Source: Calonectria ilicicola (lineage: Eukaryota > Ascomycota > Sordariomycetes > Hypocreales > Nectriaceae). Taken from it: a stretch of 64,000 nucleotides of DNA. Numbering within the stretch: the first letter of the stretch is position 1; each line of letters begins with the position of its first letter. Shown here piece after piece: positions 23,846 through 37,600 of this stretch. The stretch lies in contig CP085826.1 of the NCBI GenBank assembly GCA_020809705.1, positions 7,378,001 through 7,442,000 on the forward strand. Direction: 5' to 3'. The position numbers were made by a program, and so were the translations under genes. A model generated the notes under the pieces. It was not told the DNA's origin, did no database searches, and worked only from the letters and a program-made list of their open reading frames with translations.

Positions 23846-25862
23846 CTTAATAGTCTTTTTAAAGTTATTAATAATTATAATTTTAGTTAAAGTGTTATAA
23901 TTAATTATTATATTTATTATATATTTAATAAAAATATAAAATATAAATGTTTAATCTTTAGGAATTTTTTCTAAGTTGTTAATATAATATATGCTTATTC
24001 TATAAGAATAACTATATCTTTAACCACTTTAATTTATTAAATTACATTCTTCTTTAGGTGATTAATATAGTATAGGATATAGAAGTTATTTAAGGTATTA
24101 TAATGAAGCTATTTTTATAATATAATAATATTAATCTTATAGGGGTCTAAGAAACTATTTTTAAAAAAGCTTTTAATTTAAGTTTATCTTATATTTATAT
24201 ATTAATTATAAACTTTATTATTTACTTAGTAGTTCTATTAATATTTATTCTTTTAATAAATATATTAAAGGTTATTTATTTACTAATTTAGATTATATTG
24301 CTAATATTATTAATAGATACTAGGGTTCTTTGCTTTATAGTATAATTAAATAGCTATAGTAGCTCTTTATTAATTATAGAATTTTTATATTTTATATTAG
24401 TATAAATCTCCTTTTTTCCTTACTATCCTTACTAACTTTAATCTTAATATATATATAAGTATAATATATATTACTTACCCTTACTTTTTTATATAAAATA
24501 AATAGCTTATTTATAAATAATAATTACTTAGGTTTCTTCCTTTTAGGTTTTTAATACCCTTTATTAAAATATATAAAGAGTTTATTATAAAAGAGGAAGT
24601 CTTATTTATAGCTTTTATAATATACTTTCTTAAGGGGGATTATAAGTGCTTTTTTAGCTAGCTTTATAGGTTTTATATAGGTATTAATATATATATGTTC
24701 TTTAAGGAGGATTAAAAAGTTAAAGGTATATTTATATTAAGTATACTTATTCTTTCCTTAGGTATTTTATAGGATCTATCCTTATAATAGTATATAATAT
24801 TTATTTTAAAAAGCTTTAAAGGTAGTAGACTTATTAAAGCTTGATTTGCTCTTTTTAGGGCTAGATTTTTGTTTTTGGTTGGTAAGTTCTTTTTTAGTAA
24901 GATATTTACTTTTAGATTTTGTTTTTTTATTTTTATATAAGTTATCTTTAGTAGGGTATTATTGTTCCTAGGATTAGTTCTAGTTCTTATATTACTTATT
25001 CTTATAATAATAATTATAATTATAATTATTTAATTATTTATTATTTTAATAAATATAATATTCTTATTTATTAATATTATTATATCTTCTTTTATAATAT
25101 AATTATTAATTATTTTAATATTTTTATTAAAAGTTTATTTATTTATTTTTAAATATTATTATATTAATATTCTTTTTTTAATTTTTATAATTTTAAATAA
25201 ACTTAATAATAATTATTTTAAATATTAAAATCTATAATAAGTATATAATCTTATAATTAATAAGTAGGAAGATTATTTTAAGAATCTCTCTATCTGCCTA
25301 TATTCTAGCTTATTTAGCAAGCTTAATTTTACACTATACCTAAAGAGGAAGAGATATATTTTATTAAGTAGAGTTAAGTATATATTTCTTAATTATATAT
25401 TTTTCTAATAAATCTAACTTTTAGGGCTTAAATTATTTTATAAGATCTTAATAAAAGTAAAAAATAAAACCCTTTATAATCTTAATTTACTTTTTATTAT
25501 TAAGCTCCTTTATTAATTATTTATAAACTATACTTTAAAATATTATAAAATAATATTCTTAAAGAGAATCTTTATTAAATTATTTAAAGATTTTAAAATA
25601 TATATAAAAAAATTAATATTAATATAAAATTATTTATTTTATATAATAATAAGTTTTTACTTTTTAAAATCCTTAAAATCTAAATTAAAGGTTCTAATAA
25701 TATTATATTTAACTTATCTTTTATTTATTTAATTACTTATTAAAAGTAATATATAAAATTAAATATATTATAATAAATTAAAGCTTATATTTAAAAAATT
25801 TAATAAATTAAAAAAAGTAATAAATTATTTAGATAATTATTATTATTATATTTAGTTTATAA

Positions 25863-26037
25863 TATCACACTTTGGTCATTGGGTCATAACAAGAGATTAA
25901 AAGAGCCTTAATTCCTATGAAATAAAGAGCAATCAACTATATGTTTTATAGCTAGGTCCAGCCCCAATTGGCTATGGGGCTACAATAACGCATTAAGGCC
26001 ATGAGGCCATCGAGGCCAGCCACAACTAGTCTCCATA
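25863..26037 (-). repeat. 3' LTR of element C
   Basis: This 175-bp LTR keeps a GC-normal core (about 25950-26030) and differs from 32531-32705 mostly by transitions. Confidence 0.85.
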
Positions 26038-27519
26038 CACCTCCCATTCCACAATCTATTATTATAAACTATTAAATATTGTAAATAGCTTTACCTTTAT
26101 TGTTATAACTTTATATAAATGAATATAACAATTAAAATCATTCCTTAAAGTAATATCTTAGAGGTAATTATAAAGTTATGCTCCTTAAAGTATAAGAAAC
26201 TTAATTCTAAGTAATATTTATAATTTAATATAGTTAAAGTTTATAAATATTATAGTTTTTTATGCTTATAGCCTTACTTCTTTCTTCCTTATCTATCTCT
26301 AGCTTTAATATAATAGTCTAAGATTTCTTTCTTTTACTTATAAGTATATATAATAACTTTATTTATACTTACTAATATTATATTCTAGCCTATTATTACT
26401 TATTTTTAGCATACTATTATTAAAAGATCTAATCCTAAGCCAATATAAACTCCTTTACTATTTACTCCTAAATGTACGCCTATAAGTATTTTTATACTTA
26501 CTTTCTATATTTTATATAATTAATCTATATTTTATAATATACCTAGATCGCCAAGCCTAGAACTCCTGATTCTTAAGTTAAGACTTTAGGTTCTTGTGCT
26601 TTAGACTTTTCTTCTTATACTTGACCTTTGGCTTCTAGTGCTTTAGGAGTATTATTTAATCTGCTCTATAAAAATTACCTATACTTTGTTATTATTGGAA
26701 AGAGCTAGCTTAAGAATTATTATATAGTGGAGGGATATTCTAAGTATTATATTATTTGTAAAGTAAGTAATTATTAATATTACCTTTAGTATATTTATAT
26801 TAGCTAATTTTATACTTTATTATTAATTTATAAATAATTATTAAGTATTTATATTTTTAGTATATTGCTTTATTATTATTTTAGATAATAGGGAGTGTTA
26901 AGTAAGTAAGTATTATTTAGTCTACCTAGAGCTTTATATTAATTAATTATATAAATAGTAATTTATATAAAGTATATTTTTTATTTACTTATAAAGATCT
27001 TAAATGAGAGTTCTAAGCTTTTTAAATAAAATATTAATAAGATAGTTACTTAAAGAATAAATAAAGGAAAGTTCTAAAGTACTATTAATAATCTAGAGAA
27101 GTAATATTTATATACTTATATTTTACTTAATAAATTTGTAAATATTATTATTATTTAAAGTATATTTAAAGAGTAATATAATATATAATTTAATAATTTT
27201 AAATATTATTTAAGAAAGAGCTAAAATAAGCTTAATTTAGTAAATTATTTTTTTTATATATTATTTTTACTTTACTTAATTAAAGTCTATTATATTTAAT
27301 AGTGCTTAAAATTGCTTAAAGTATTACTATAATAGTACTTTAATAAGCCTATTAGCAGGCATTTGCCCTATTTCTAGATAAGTTATCTTAAAGGAGCCCT
27401 TTTCATACTCTTAACATAACCATATATTTATAATATCAATATACTATAGTTAGGTTATTATTTGGCTGTCTTTTTTAATAATAAGTTATATAGTTTAAAG
27501 GTTATTATACTGTAGATTC

Positions 27520-27745
27520 CAGTCTGCCTCTAGGTTAAAGTGTATTTCACTGAAAAGGCACTTTAGGCCAATTGTTTTCTTTGTAATATATTCTAAAGCA
27601 AGCATTTCTATCTTTGTTATTAATATAATTATAGTAGCTTAGCAGGTGGCCTTCTATATAACTAATTTATTAAATAGGCTTATTATATAGTCTTGTGAAG
27701 ATCTTTGTGTTTTAGGGTTATTAATGAAAGAGGTATTACTGGCAA
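27520..27745 (-). pseudogene. RNase H remnant of element C
   Basis: Minus-strand reading gives KATCQATI-like sequence followed by KIEMLALEYITKKTIGLKCLFSEIHFNLEAD, with scattered stops. This corresponds to the C-terminal RNase H stretch of copia polyproteins (the SSTEAEY-like region and following helix). Confidence 0.55.
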
Positions 27746-28215
27746 TTATTATAGCCTATAATTTACTGCTCTAATTGTATTAAATTATAAGGCCTTATGT
27801 TATGAAGAGATATTAAATAGCTTGGTTAATAACATTTTAATGCTCTTAACTTAGGTTAGTAAGAAAATAGGATAATAATAATACTATAAATATAAGGTCC
27901 GGTCTAATTATTATTACTATATATAGTAAAGAACTAACTTTTTCCTAATATATCTTTATTTCCTATATAATTACTTAATCTTACCTTTTAGCTAGCTCTA
28001 TTACTAGAATTAGTATACTAGAGTAAGTATTCATAGCATCTAATTTAAACTTTATAATTATTTTCTTAATATATAAATTATAAAATAAATATATCTTATA
28101 CTTTATATAATCTTAAATTATCTTTATATCTAGGAACCATTATATATTACCTTTATCCAAGGTCTTATACATTTCCTTAATACTTTTTATTATTCCTAGC
28201 ATTATAGATACATTA

Positions 28216-28330
28216 TTCCTATAATATAATACTAGAATATTATCTATAAAGAATATAATAAATATATTATAAGCTTTAGTATAAAATAAGCAAGGCTCTT
28301 CCAAGCTAGCTTCCATTCCTAACTTCTTAA
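28216..28330 (-). pseudogene. reverse-transcriptase core of element C
   Basis: Minus-strand reading gives KKLGMEASLEEPCLFYTKAYNIFIIFFIDNILVLYYR. The copia RT order (EEPCLF, then VDDI about 18 residues later) is kept, but the second catalytic Asp is Asn. Confidence 0.7.
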
Positions 28331-31300
28331 AAATTAAAACAAACTCATTAAACCATAACTAGGGCAAATCTCTAAGATTATATAGAGCTTAGTCTAGCTC
28401 TATACACTTATTTAACTACTTAAATCTATCTAATAACTTACATATAACTAATACATTATCTTTACTTCTTATTATATTAATAAAGGTATTAATAATATTA
28501 AATTACTTAATTTCTAAGTCAAATTAAGCAACTAAAGCAATGATTATATAGAATGACCATACTACAAGTATTATAATATATATACTCTCAATTATAAAGC
28601 TTTCCTACAAATCATCTCAAACATATAACCTTACCTTATATCATTCAAGATATCTATCTTAATTAAATTTATAAATAAAGACCTATTTAAGCAACAACAA
28701 TTTGGTTCATACCTTTATATACTCTATTTCTCTCCATATTCTCTTTTTAATTAGGGTTCTAATCTCCTAATATATTACTTAAATAAATAGCTTATTTAAT
28801 AGATATTTTATTATCTCTCTCCAATTCTATAGGAGCTTAAGAAGATCATCTTAATATAGCTTAAGGCGGTTTAATACTATACTAATCTAAGCAGCTTCCT
28901 TCTACTTTACTACTCCTATAAATATTATAAATATGATTTAAATATTCTTAGGATCTATATAATTTATCTTATAGTAATCAATTATAAAGAAATTTAATAT
29001 TAAGTTCTTATTACAATCTTGCCATATTAGAGTCCTTTAGTTCTACCTTATATTACTTCTTTAAGCTTGGTGATAGCATATTCATATACCTATAAACATT
29101 TTAAATAACTAATTAATCTTACCTTTAACCTCTATCTCTTCTATATATAAATTCTAACTCCTATTCCTAGCTTTATAATATACTAATATTAACAATAATT
29201 ATAAGCTTTAATAGCTTAAATAGCAATATAACTACTACTTCCTTTACTATCTTACTTACTAATTAATTTATTACTTACTCTAATTATTCTAATTACTTAT
29301 CTACTATCTTAGGTATATATACCCCTAAGCTTATAAATTATTCTATTAGTAATTAGTCTATTATACTTATCTCTATTTATTATACCTAACCTATACTTTA
29401 TTAAGCTTCTACTATACTCCCTAAATACATATTTTCTAATTCTAAAATTTATTCTAGTATTTAAAGTCCTATAAGCATTTAACTAAATATATACTTAGTA
29501 TCTTTTACTATACTTTAAGTAATTATTTCTATATTTATAAACACCTCCACCCCCAAATTTAAATCCACAAACATTAATCCTTACAAAGATCCCTTATATA
29601 TTGCCTTATTATCAATTTCCTCTTCAATTTAAAGAGCCTAATCTTTAAATTAGATGACTATATACTCAACTAAGCTTGGCTCATCTGGTTCATAACCAAT
29701 ATACTTATTAAATTACATATTTCAAATCATAATAACCTTTACAAATCAAGATATCTATATATAATATATATTATAAGCCATATATCCCACTAAATACCCT
29801 ATATAGCCTCTAAGGCTAACTTTCATATCTCTCTTTTATTAGCCCAACGCCCTACCTCCAACTAAAGAATAAACACAATAACCATATATATATACACCAT
29901 TCCAATTAAGCCTTAAATCAACTATAAGCTCTCTTATTAGTAAAAGAGTATAATACCTAAACCATATATCTAACTTCTTAAGTAAGAACATCCAATTCCT
30001 TATCTTTAAAGGTAACATATTAAGCAAATATACAGCTATTCTAGTGCTCTCTAACTATAGCTTTATTAGAAGCTTTACTCTATTAAGCATTACATTAAAC
30101 TTATTTATTACTTCTTAACCTATATATTTAATAATACCATTTAGCTCATAGGTCTCTAATAGAAAAAGCTCCAAATCTATACCTTATTCACATACCCATT
30201 TTTAATATTCAATTAGACCTTTAATCATAATAATAGCAACCTCATTATTATACCTAATAATACATATTAAGAGGCTAAATTACCTCTTAATCCAGCTCTT
30301 AAACCAAAATAACTCATTAAATATAGTAATTCCTTGCTTATTGGCAATAGATTATATATAGAATATGCCACTGTATTTATCTTTTATAACTAGGAGCCAA
30401 TTAAAGCTATTATATCCTTTAAGGTAGTCTTACAAGTCCTAATAAATATACCAAAATAGCCTTAGTAAACGGTAATCTAACTGCCTATATAATATAACCT
30501 GTTTTATATACATTCAAGTATAGGTCTTATAATCTATCCTTATAGTTCCTTTAATTTACATATTATAACCCCTTCTTACTAGCTCCCTTAGTATTATAGC
30601 TCTAAGATACCTTACTTGTTTATATTATAGCTTCTTAGTATCCTCCTTTAGCTTTAAAGGGTCCCTTAAAGATCTAAATTAATAAGTAAAGCTTTATCTT
30701 TTATTTTTTAATATAATAATAATTAACTAAATATCTATATTATTAATTAAAATTATATTATTAAATATTAATTAATTTAATAAATAGATAGAAATTAGCT
30801 TATATTAAAGAATTATTATATTATATATATATTTATATTTAATTAAAAAAACACTTTACTCTAAACTTCTAAAATACAAAGAGCAATTAAAGCCACAATA
30901 CCAAACTCCAACCTCCCTTAAATAAGCTTCTAATATAATATTGATATAAAATCCTTCTACTACAATAACATTATTAAGCTCTAGGTTAACTATATAAACA
31001 CCAATTAAATCTTTAAATAGGTTCTTTAGTACATATTTGCCTTTTCCTATGATTAGAAACTAGCTCAAGCCTACCTCCACATAGCCTCCTTTTTCTAACA
31101 CAAAGGATCCTTCCACAAGCTATTTCTTTAAGTTAACTAAGTAAATAGCACTATAATTATCAATTAGTATGCTCTAATAAAGCAGGTAAAGAACTATTTC
31201 TAATATTATAAACACTAATATAGCTTTTTATACTATATATAATAATATTAGATTAAGAACTATAGTAATAATAATTAATAGAATAATATTTTATTTATTA

Positions 31301-32516
31301 TTTTTTATAATTATTATAATAGATATCTAACCTTTCTATACTACCTTCTCACAAAGCTTATTCTATTTAAACTCCTAAAATCATATATATATATAAGCAT
31401 AGTCCTCATCTATTAGCTTCTTATTAAACTTAAAATCAAAGTCTTCTATAAGTATATATTAAAGATATATGCACTTAGCTATTATAAATTTATAGAATTT
31501 TCTATTATATAAGCATTTAGAGCTCTTAAAAGAGGCCATTTACTATATCTCTAAGAGGTCTTCTAGTATAGCATAAATGTCTATACGCTTAGAATTTAAC
31601 TAACTTAAGATAACTCTTAGAAAGATATTTCTATAGCTCTTAAGTAAATTAATTATTTATTTCTTAACTTCTTTTTCTATAAATTAGTCTAATTAGTTCT
31701 ATACTTAAGAAGAAGCAAACCAAGTATTAATTACTTAAAGAAAATTATAAATAATAAGCATTTCTTTAATTTTAAAAATATTATAAATATTACTTTAAAC
31801 TTAAATTAAACTTTAAATTATATATTAAGCTTTAGATTCTTAATTTATATAATTAGTATCCCTTAAATAGTTTATATAGCATAATCTTACCTTATTAATT
31901 ATACTATTTTCTCCTAATATAAACTTCACTTTAAGAGCTTTAATAAGCTTATAAATAATATAATCTTTATATTATTTAGTAACCTTATTAATAATTTCTT
32001 AGTAATAAGCTTTCTTAACAATCTTAATAATCTAAGCGCACAGAGCTAACTTCCCTTAAGCTCTCTCTTTAAAGGTAATAAGCTTGAAGTCAGCCATTTT
32101 AAGCTCTATTCCTAATCTCACAATAATATCTGTATCTTGCGGTATACCTATTCATCCCTTTTCCTTCCATTCATCCCTCATCTTTTTCTCCATTTCATCA
32201 AAGGATATTAGATTAGGAGTAGTATTCAAATTATCTACTATATTTTCTTTATTAAGGTTAATATATTCCTAGAGCCTTAGGCTTTATGTATAATCTCTTA
32301 GTATAAAGATCCATTCAATCTATTACTTTAATAAGTAGAGTTTAATAGTAATTAAAAGTCTTTAAGCACTTATAATACTAATATTAACAGTTATTTTAAG
32401 TATATAATAATAATAATTATTATATCTAATATTAGAAAATAATAAAAAAAAGCGTTGTTTGGTCTATTTAATTGAATATAAGATGTGATAGTAGAAGTTG
32501 CTAGCTTATATAGCTA

Positions 32517-32530
32517 CCTGGGCTTATAAC
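32517..32530 (-). promoter_or_regulatory. primer-binding site of element C (half-tRNA iMet type)
   Basis: Directly inside the 5' LTR the minus strand reads GTTATAAGCCCAGG. Apart from one G-to-A change this is complementary to the anticodon arm of initiator tRNA-Met (GGGCTCATAAC), not to a tRNA 3' end. Drosophila copia is known to prime from an internal, half-tRNA iMet site, so the position and sequence fit that mechanism. Confidence 0.6.
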
Positions 32531-32705
32531 TATTATACTTTGATTATTAGGTTATAACAAGAGATTGAAAGAGCCTTAATTCCTATAAAATAAAGAGCAG
32601 TCAACTATGTGTTTTATAGCTAGGTCCAGCCCCAATTGGCTGTGGGGCTGCGACAACGCATTGAGGCCGTGAGGCCATCGAGGCCAGCCACAACTAGTCT
32701 CCACA
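32531..32705 (-). repeat. 5' LTR of element C
   Basis: This 175-bp LTR is GC-normal from about 32600 to 32700 and less mutated than the 3' copy over that part. Confidence 0.85.
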
Positions 32706-33993
32706 TATAATTATACTAATTTATAATAATACTTGCTTAAATAGACTAAGATTTATAACCTTTTATTATTAGAGATATCTAGGCTAAAGTATACTAAACT
32801 TCCCCTTTAAATTAATTAGATTAATTAGGTAAAGTAATTAGCCTCCCTTAGGCTAAAGGGGTTATTTTATTATTTAAGTTCTTATTTATTTATAAAGATT
32901 AGGTTTTTTAAAATAAGTAAATTAGGTATAGTAGTATTTATAGGTATATTATTAAGTTATAGTATTTTATTAAAAAAGATTATAAGAAATCTAAAGAAGT
33001 TTAAAAATATAATATATTTAGTAGCTTCTTATCTTTAAACTATTAAAGTATTTAAGTATTAAGTTTTAATTTAAGGTATATTAATTAAAATAGTAATATT
33101 CTAATAGCCCTATTTAATAATATTATTTATATAATCTTTTATTTATTAAATAAAAATAATATTTTAAAAAGTAAATTTACTAAAAGTCTTTATTAATTAT
33201 TTCTTAAATATTAATTTATTATAATAAACTTCCTATTTTATAACTCTTCTTACTTTCTCTTTATTTAAAAATTAATTTTTATATTATTTATTAGGTTTTA
33301 TAATAAATATTTTTTAATTAATAATTTTAGCTTTTTAAAGCTCTAGTTAGGGCTAGGAGATATTATTCTTTATAAATCTTACCTTTTTATTTTTATTTTT
33401 TTTAAAGATTAGGTTTATTAAGGAGGGATCTTTTTCCTTTTAGGAAGATGTAGGCTTTACTAAGGCTAAGGCTAAGATAATAGGTCTTATTATATTATTA
33501 TAAGTTTATTTAATAATAAGAAAGTAGTATATAAGAAGGTATTTATTTTAAATAAATTAAAGTAATAATTATAAAGTATAAAATAATATTAATTAATAGA
33601 AATATAAATTTATAATTAAATTATTATAATTATTATAAAAATTAAATAATTTATTATAATAAAAATAATATTAATAATTTTAAATCTTATTTTTATAATA
33701 AAAAAATTCTTTTTATAATTTTATAAAATAACTTAAGATTATTTTATAATTTTTAATAATTAATATTTTCTTTAAATTATATAAATAATTAAATAAAGTA
33801 TTCTTTATATAAAAAAGGATTTTAAAAAAGATTTTAAAAATAAATTTATAAAAATTATTATAAATATTTTTTTTATTAATTAATTAATAAATAACCTAAT
33901 AATATATTATATTAAAATATAATTTAAGATTATTTAATATAATTATTTAAAATAATATTATAATATTAATCTTAAAAAAAGTAATTATTACTA

Positions 33994-34158
33994 TATAATA
34001 CAATAAGATTAGAACAATAAAGATCTTAATAATATATAATAAAAAGATTTATATCTTCTTCTCTATCTATCTTAGTAATGGGCTTATATATGCCTTCCAA
34101 GGGTGTCTAAGGCACACACTTACAGGGTTCCATATGTGTTGACACCATTTCCGTATCA
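33994..34158 (-). repeat. 5' LTR of element A
   Basis: This 165-bp repeat aligns with 11593-11757. The terminal 80 bp (34080-34158) remain GC-normal, so this copy is the better guide to the original LTR. Confidence 0.75.
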
Positions 34159-34696
34159 ATATATTTAAAAATATATATTTAAAGGTTTTTTTTAATATAT
34201 ATTTAAAAGAGGTTTATTTAAATATATATTATTATATTTTTAACTAATAGAAAATTCTTTCTTTTATTATATAAGGATTCTATCTATTAAGGTTTTCATT
34301 GTGTATTGCCTTTAGGCTCGAGAGTTGGCACAAGGGCAATTGTACCAACAGATCTGAAAGTCTATCATGAGGCATGCCTTTAGGTCCCGTGACCTTGTCG
34401 GCGTCTTCCTTTCCTAAGAGGAAGAAAATAACTATATGAAAGACAAGCTACCTATTATATTAAAATAATGATAATTATTTTACATGTATACCTTAATTTT
34501 CAAATCGGAAACATGGAAGCTAAATTGTAAAACTTAATTCGTCGAATAGCATACAACCTATCCTCTGCCGCGAATCGCAGTTTCTTGTCCTAAAAGGAAA
34601 CAAAAAGTCTTCAATCTCAATCCCTTGTTTAGTAAATTCCATCCCGAAATCCTAGTCGTGGAATCTCCAAGAACTACTATGGCTCATTGTCCATCT

Positions 34697-37600
34697 TTAA
34701 CGAGAGAAATTATTTGACTCAAACGAGTCATCTTCACGTTCTGGCATGTTCTTCCCGTTGACCGCCCCGTTTTGAGAAACCCCCTCAGATCCCTCACAAG
34801 GTCTAAAAATGTTAATGAACTCCTGCTCAGAACTGTTGGTTCCTGAAAACCTTTCATCTGGTTTGGAGATTCCCAGGCATGAAGCGAAAGGATTCGATGC
34901 CATGCCTATCGCTCCCAAGGTGTTTGTAGTGGAAGCAAATGGGCTGTTAGAAAGCCCAAAGAAGTTTGGGATCATTGAATTCATGTTGCCATATACCATT
35001 GGAGACTGCATCGGTACAACTTCTTGGTCGGCCGGGGTGGGCTTGGACTTTGGTTGAGCTCCACTCTGCCTGGCCCAGAAGGTCGCTGATAGATCCGATA
35101 TGTCAGTCTGATAGCATGACTCTGAATGGATGATGCTAAGAGATTCGTCCTCCGTAAATCCCACAGTGTATTGCAAAGCTACACCGCTTGCTGAACCCGT
35201 ATCCGATTGGTTTAACCATTCTGGTGCTATGGGAATTTGCTCTGTTTGTCTAGATGGAAATGGTAATTGAGTTGTCAATGGCATGTATTTTCTAGTGATT
35301 GGTGGGGATTGTGGATTTTCGCGATACATGGGCGGGGATATAGGTGTGGTTGGCTGTTGGCATTCGACTACATTGCCTTGTAGCTTCTCTGGATCTCGTA
35401 TGGCCGTCACCTGACAGGCATCACCTGAAGGGGAAGATGCAACAGTTGGCTTTTTAACTAGCCTCCCTTGGTTTGCATTCGTATTTGTACTTGAGTTTGG
35501 CACCTTTCGCCTGCAGGTTCGGATCATATTACTGAGTTGTTCACGTAGGCCTTCTGGCCCCTCTTGCTTTTGAAGGGTGTGAATGAACTCATCACTCAGC
35601 ATTTTCCGTTCTAGTGTCTTGACAGGGCACATTTCATCATAATCGTAATCTGTTGAAGCAGTCAGAACTGTATCAAAACGACTGGCGGGCACTTACAAGG
35701 GGTGGGGAGTTCTTCATCCCAATCAGGGAATATGATCTGAAAGATCTTCTCCCAACGCTTGAATTCATGTGAAAATTTCTTTGGCTTTAGCTCTTTGCCT
35801 CTCAGCTTGTCTGCTTGGTCGGCATCGAATCCTTCTTCATAATCTATCACCAGGGGCCGCAATTCACAAGAATTGGGCGCATTCTGGTGGTCATAAAGCT
35901 CCGTATCCAAGAACCATTTCTTGCACCTATTACATTTTTTGCCACGATAGTGTGCCTTGAATAGATGCTCTCTTCAACTCCATCATCAGTCAAAGGTTTC
36001 GTTAGGGGGACGGATGTGGAGGCTTACAGTAATCGGTGGGTAGTCAAGAAGCCGGGGCCCGTGCATGCGCCTTTACATTTGCCTGGAGACCTCTTAAAGT
36101 ACGGACAGGCAAATCTGAGGGTGTCAGACTGGCGGGACTGTTTTCGATTTGGTTGGAATGTTTCCCCTTGATTCTCGTCATCAGAATGATCATTGAATTC
36201 ATCCCTGCTCCGTTTGTGTGTACTTTGTGAGGGTTTATTTGGCTCATTGCAGCTTGAGGAATCGTTGGTACATGAGATATTGTTGCCTGAAGCGGATGAG
36301 TTTGATGTCTCTGGTCCGCCGCAGCAAATCTCCATGTACAAAATAAACATTGTAAGAATCTGTTGCACCCAATGAGGCTTAATGTTGAACGCCATTGTCT
36401 TCAACTTCTTGAAGCTATTATTGGGGATTGAACTTATTAGCAGCTCTAGGGTTCTCTTGTGACCACCAGAGATGGCGCAATGAAGCGCTGTACAGCCCGT
36501 TTCTTCAACTCTGAGAACGTCCGCTCCGTGTTCAACAAGCAATGGAACTACCGAGCCTTTTCCAAGACTTGCCGCCAATGATAAAGAGGCATAGCCACTC
36601 ATGTTATCTCTAACATTGACATTGGCGCCTTTTTCTAGCAGGGCTTTGACAGTGTCCATGTGGCCATGAAGGATCGCGAGATGCAGTGGTGTAGAGCCAC
36701 TTTCATAATCATCTACCCGAGCACCTGCCTTCAGTAACAACTTTGCTACTTTTGTGTTTCCATAAGCTGCCGCCCATCCGAGGGCGGTTTGTCCATATAT
36801 GTCGTCTCGGACGTTGTAGTCAGCGCCTATTTGGATGAGGTATTCGCAAACTGACTCATGTCCCATGGCAGCCGCAAATGTAAGCGGAGTGCGTCCAGCA
36901 TAATCTTTCGAGTTAGCTTCAAGTTTATTTATTTCCGGAATACCAAAATATGCTCGAATATGGGAAGACGTGGTCTCCTTAGGCTTAAATAGGTCATTGT
37001 TCTGTGTGATGGTGTTGAATGAGGTGATCCAGGCGTCTAGGATTCGCTCATTTGGCAACTCCAACCTAGCCCCAGAATGACCAGAATAAGCGTTCTTGGC
37101 TAAACGCAAGTGATCCATGTAATGAATTACCGCGTATCTTATCAATGATCTCCAATAAACCTCGCCGACTTTGCTAGCGGTTAGCTGCAATTGTGCTGGT
37201 GGAACTGTTTGAGAATGAGAGATATATCTCATGCATGTCGCTGCCAGGTATTGATGTACATCTTCATTGAATGCATTCTTTCCAAAAAATTCATATCCTC
37301 TTTCAAGTAAGAATTCTTTAGCGCTTCGATGAATGAATTCGACGGTTGATGAAGCATATCGAAGGTTATGTCCATCCAGCCTTGGGTCAAGTGGACCACG
37401 GACCTCAAGAAGTCCACAAGATAAAACTGTCAATTGGTCCACGAAATAACCAACGGTCCTATTTGACGTACTCAGCTCAAATTTTAAATGCTGTTTTTCG
37501 TCTGAGGCGGCGCAGATTTCAGGGCACCGAACCTGCCAGGGGTCCACGGCATCAAGTAACTCTGAGACTGTGAGAGGTCTAAAGGCAAACGCTACCCATT

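Larger units (their letters stand above)
25863..32705 (-). mobile_element. copia-type LTR retroelement C (6.8 kb, 175-bp LTRs, TATAA duplication)
   Basis: Direct LTRs of 175 bp (25863-26037 and 32531-32705) are flanked by TATAA on both sides (25858-25862, 32706-32710). On the minus strand the 5' LTR begins TGTGGAGACTAG. A purine-rich tract (GGAATGGGAGG) lies just inside the 3' LTR. The RT segment near 28320-28220 reads LEEPCLFYTKAYNIFIIFFIDNILVLYY, the copia signature with VDDI changed to IDNI. RNase H near 27740-27520 reads KIEMLALEYITKKTIGLKCLFSEIHF. Integrase should lie upstream of RT, as in copia. No long frame survives; a 62-codon minus frame at 29839-30027 is a fragment of the decayed polyprotein. 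Confidence 0.85.
11593..34158 (-). mobile_element. gypsy-type LTR retroelement A (165-bp LTRs), RIP-degraded and invaded by later insertions
   Basis: Direct repeats of 165 bp (11593-11757 and 33994-34158) align end to end without gaps. On the minus strand they begin TGATACGG. They are flanked by ATATA on both sides (11588-11592, 34159-34163), which is weak evidence because the left copy lies in a TA run. After subtracting the nested insertions the element is about 7.8 kb, a normal gypsy length. On the minus strand near 14990-14946 a reverse-transcriptase core reads FINNIIIF where gypsy elements have IDDI; both Asp-to-Asn changes are G-to-A transitions. No open frame survives. It inserted into X copy 1 and was itself hit by element B, X copy 2, the copia element and a solo LTR. 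Confidence 0.75.
11036..34444 (-). mobile_element. element X copy 1, split by nested retroelements (11036-11592 and 34159-34444)
   Basis: The two ends of the AT-rich block are the two halves of one roughly 0.83-kb element, because they match, reverse-complemented, the two ends of the intact copy at 23037-23845. The stretch 34275-34444 pairs with 23037-23220, and 11036-11160 pairs with 23740-23845. The split copy is flanked by an 11-bp direct repeat (AAGCTACCTAT, 11025-11035 and 34445-34455). No terminal inverted repeats or coding frame are visible. The left terminus carries two tandem 19-bp units (CACTGCTCGTATCCTGTCA and a one-mismatch copy, 11036-11073) where copy 2 has one. The internal parts are heavily C-to-T/G-to-A mutated. 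The class is unknown: the long target duplication fits a non-autonomous SINE/LINE-like or MULE-like element. Confidence 0.75.

Noticed and set aside
32084..32272. 62-codon plus-strand frame in the AT-rich block
   Set aside because: It lies on the strand opposite to the copia element, inside its decayed gag region; low-complexity Ser/Ile/Phe composition.
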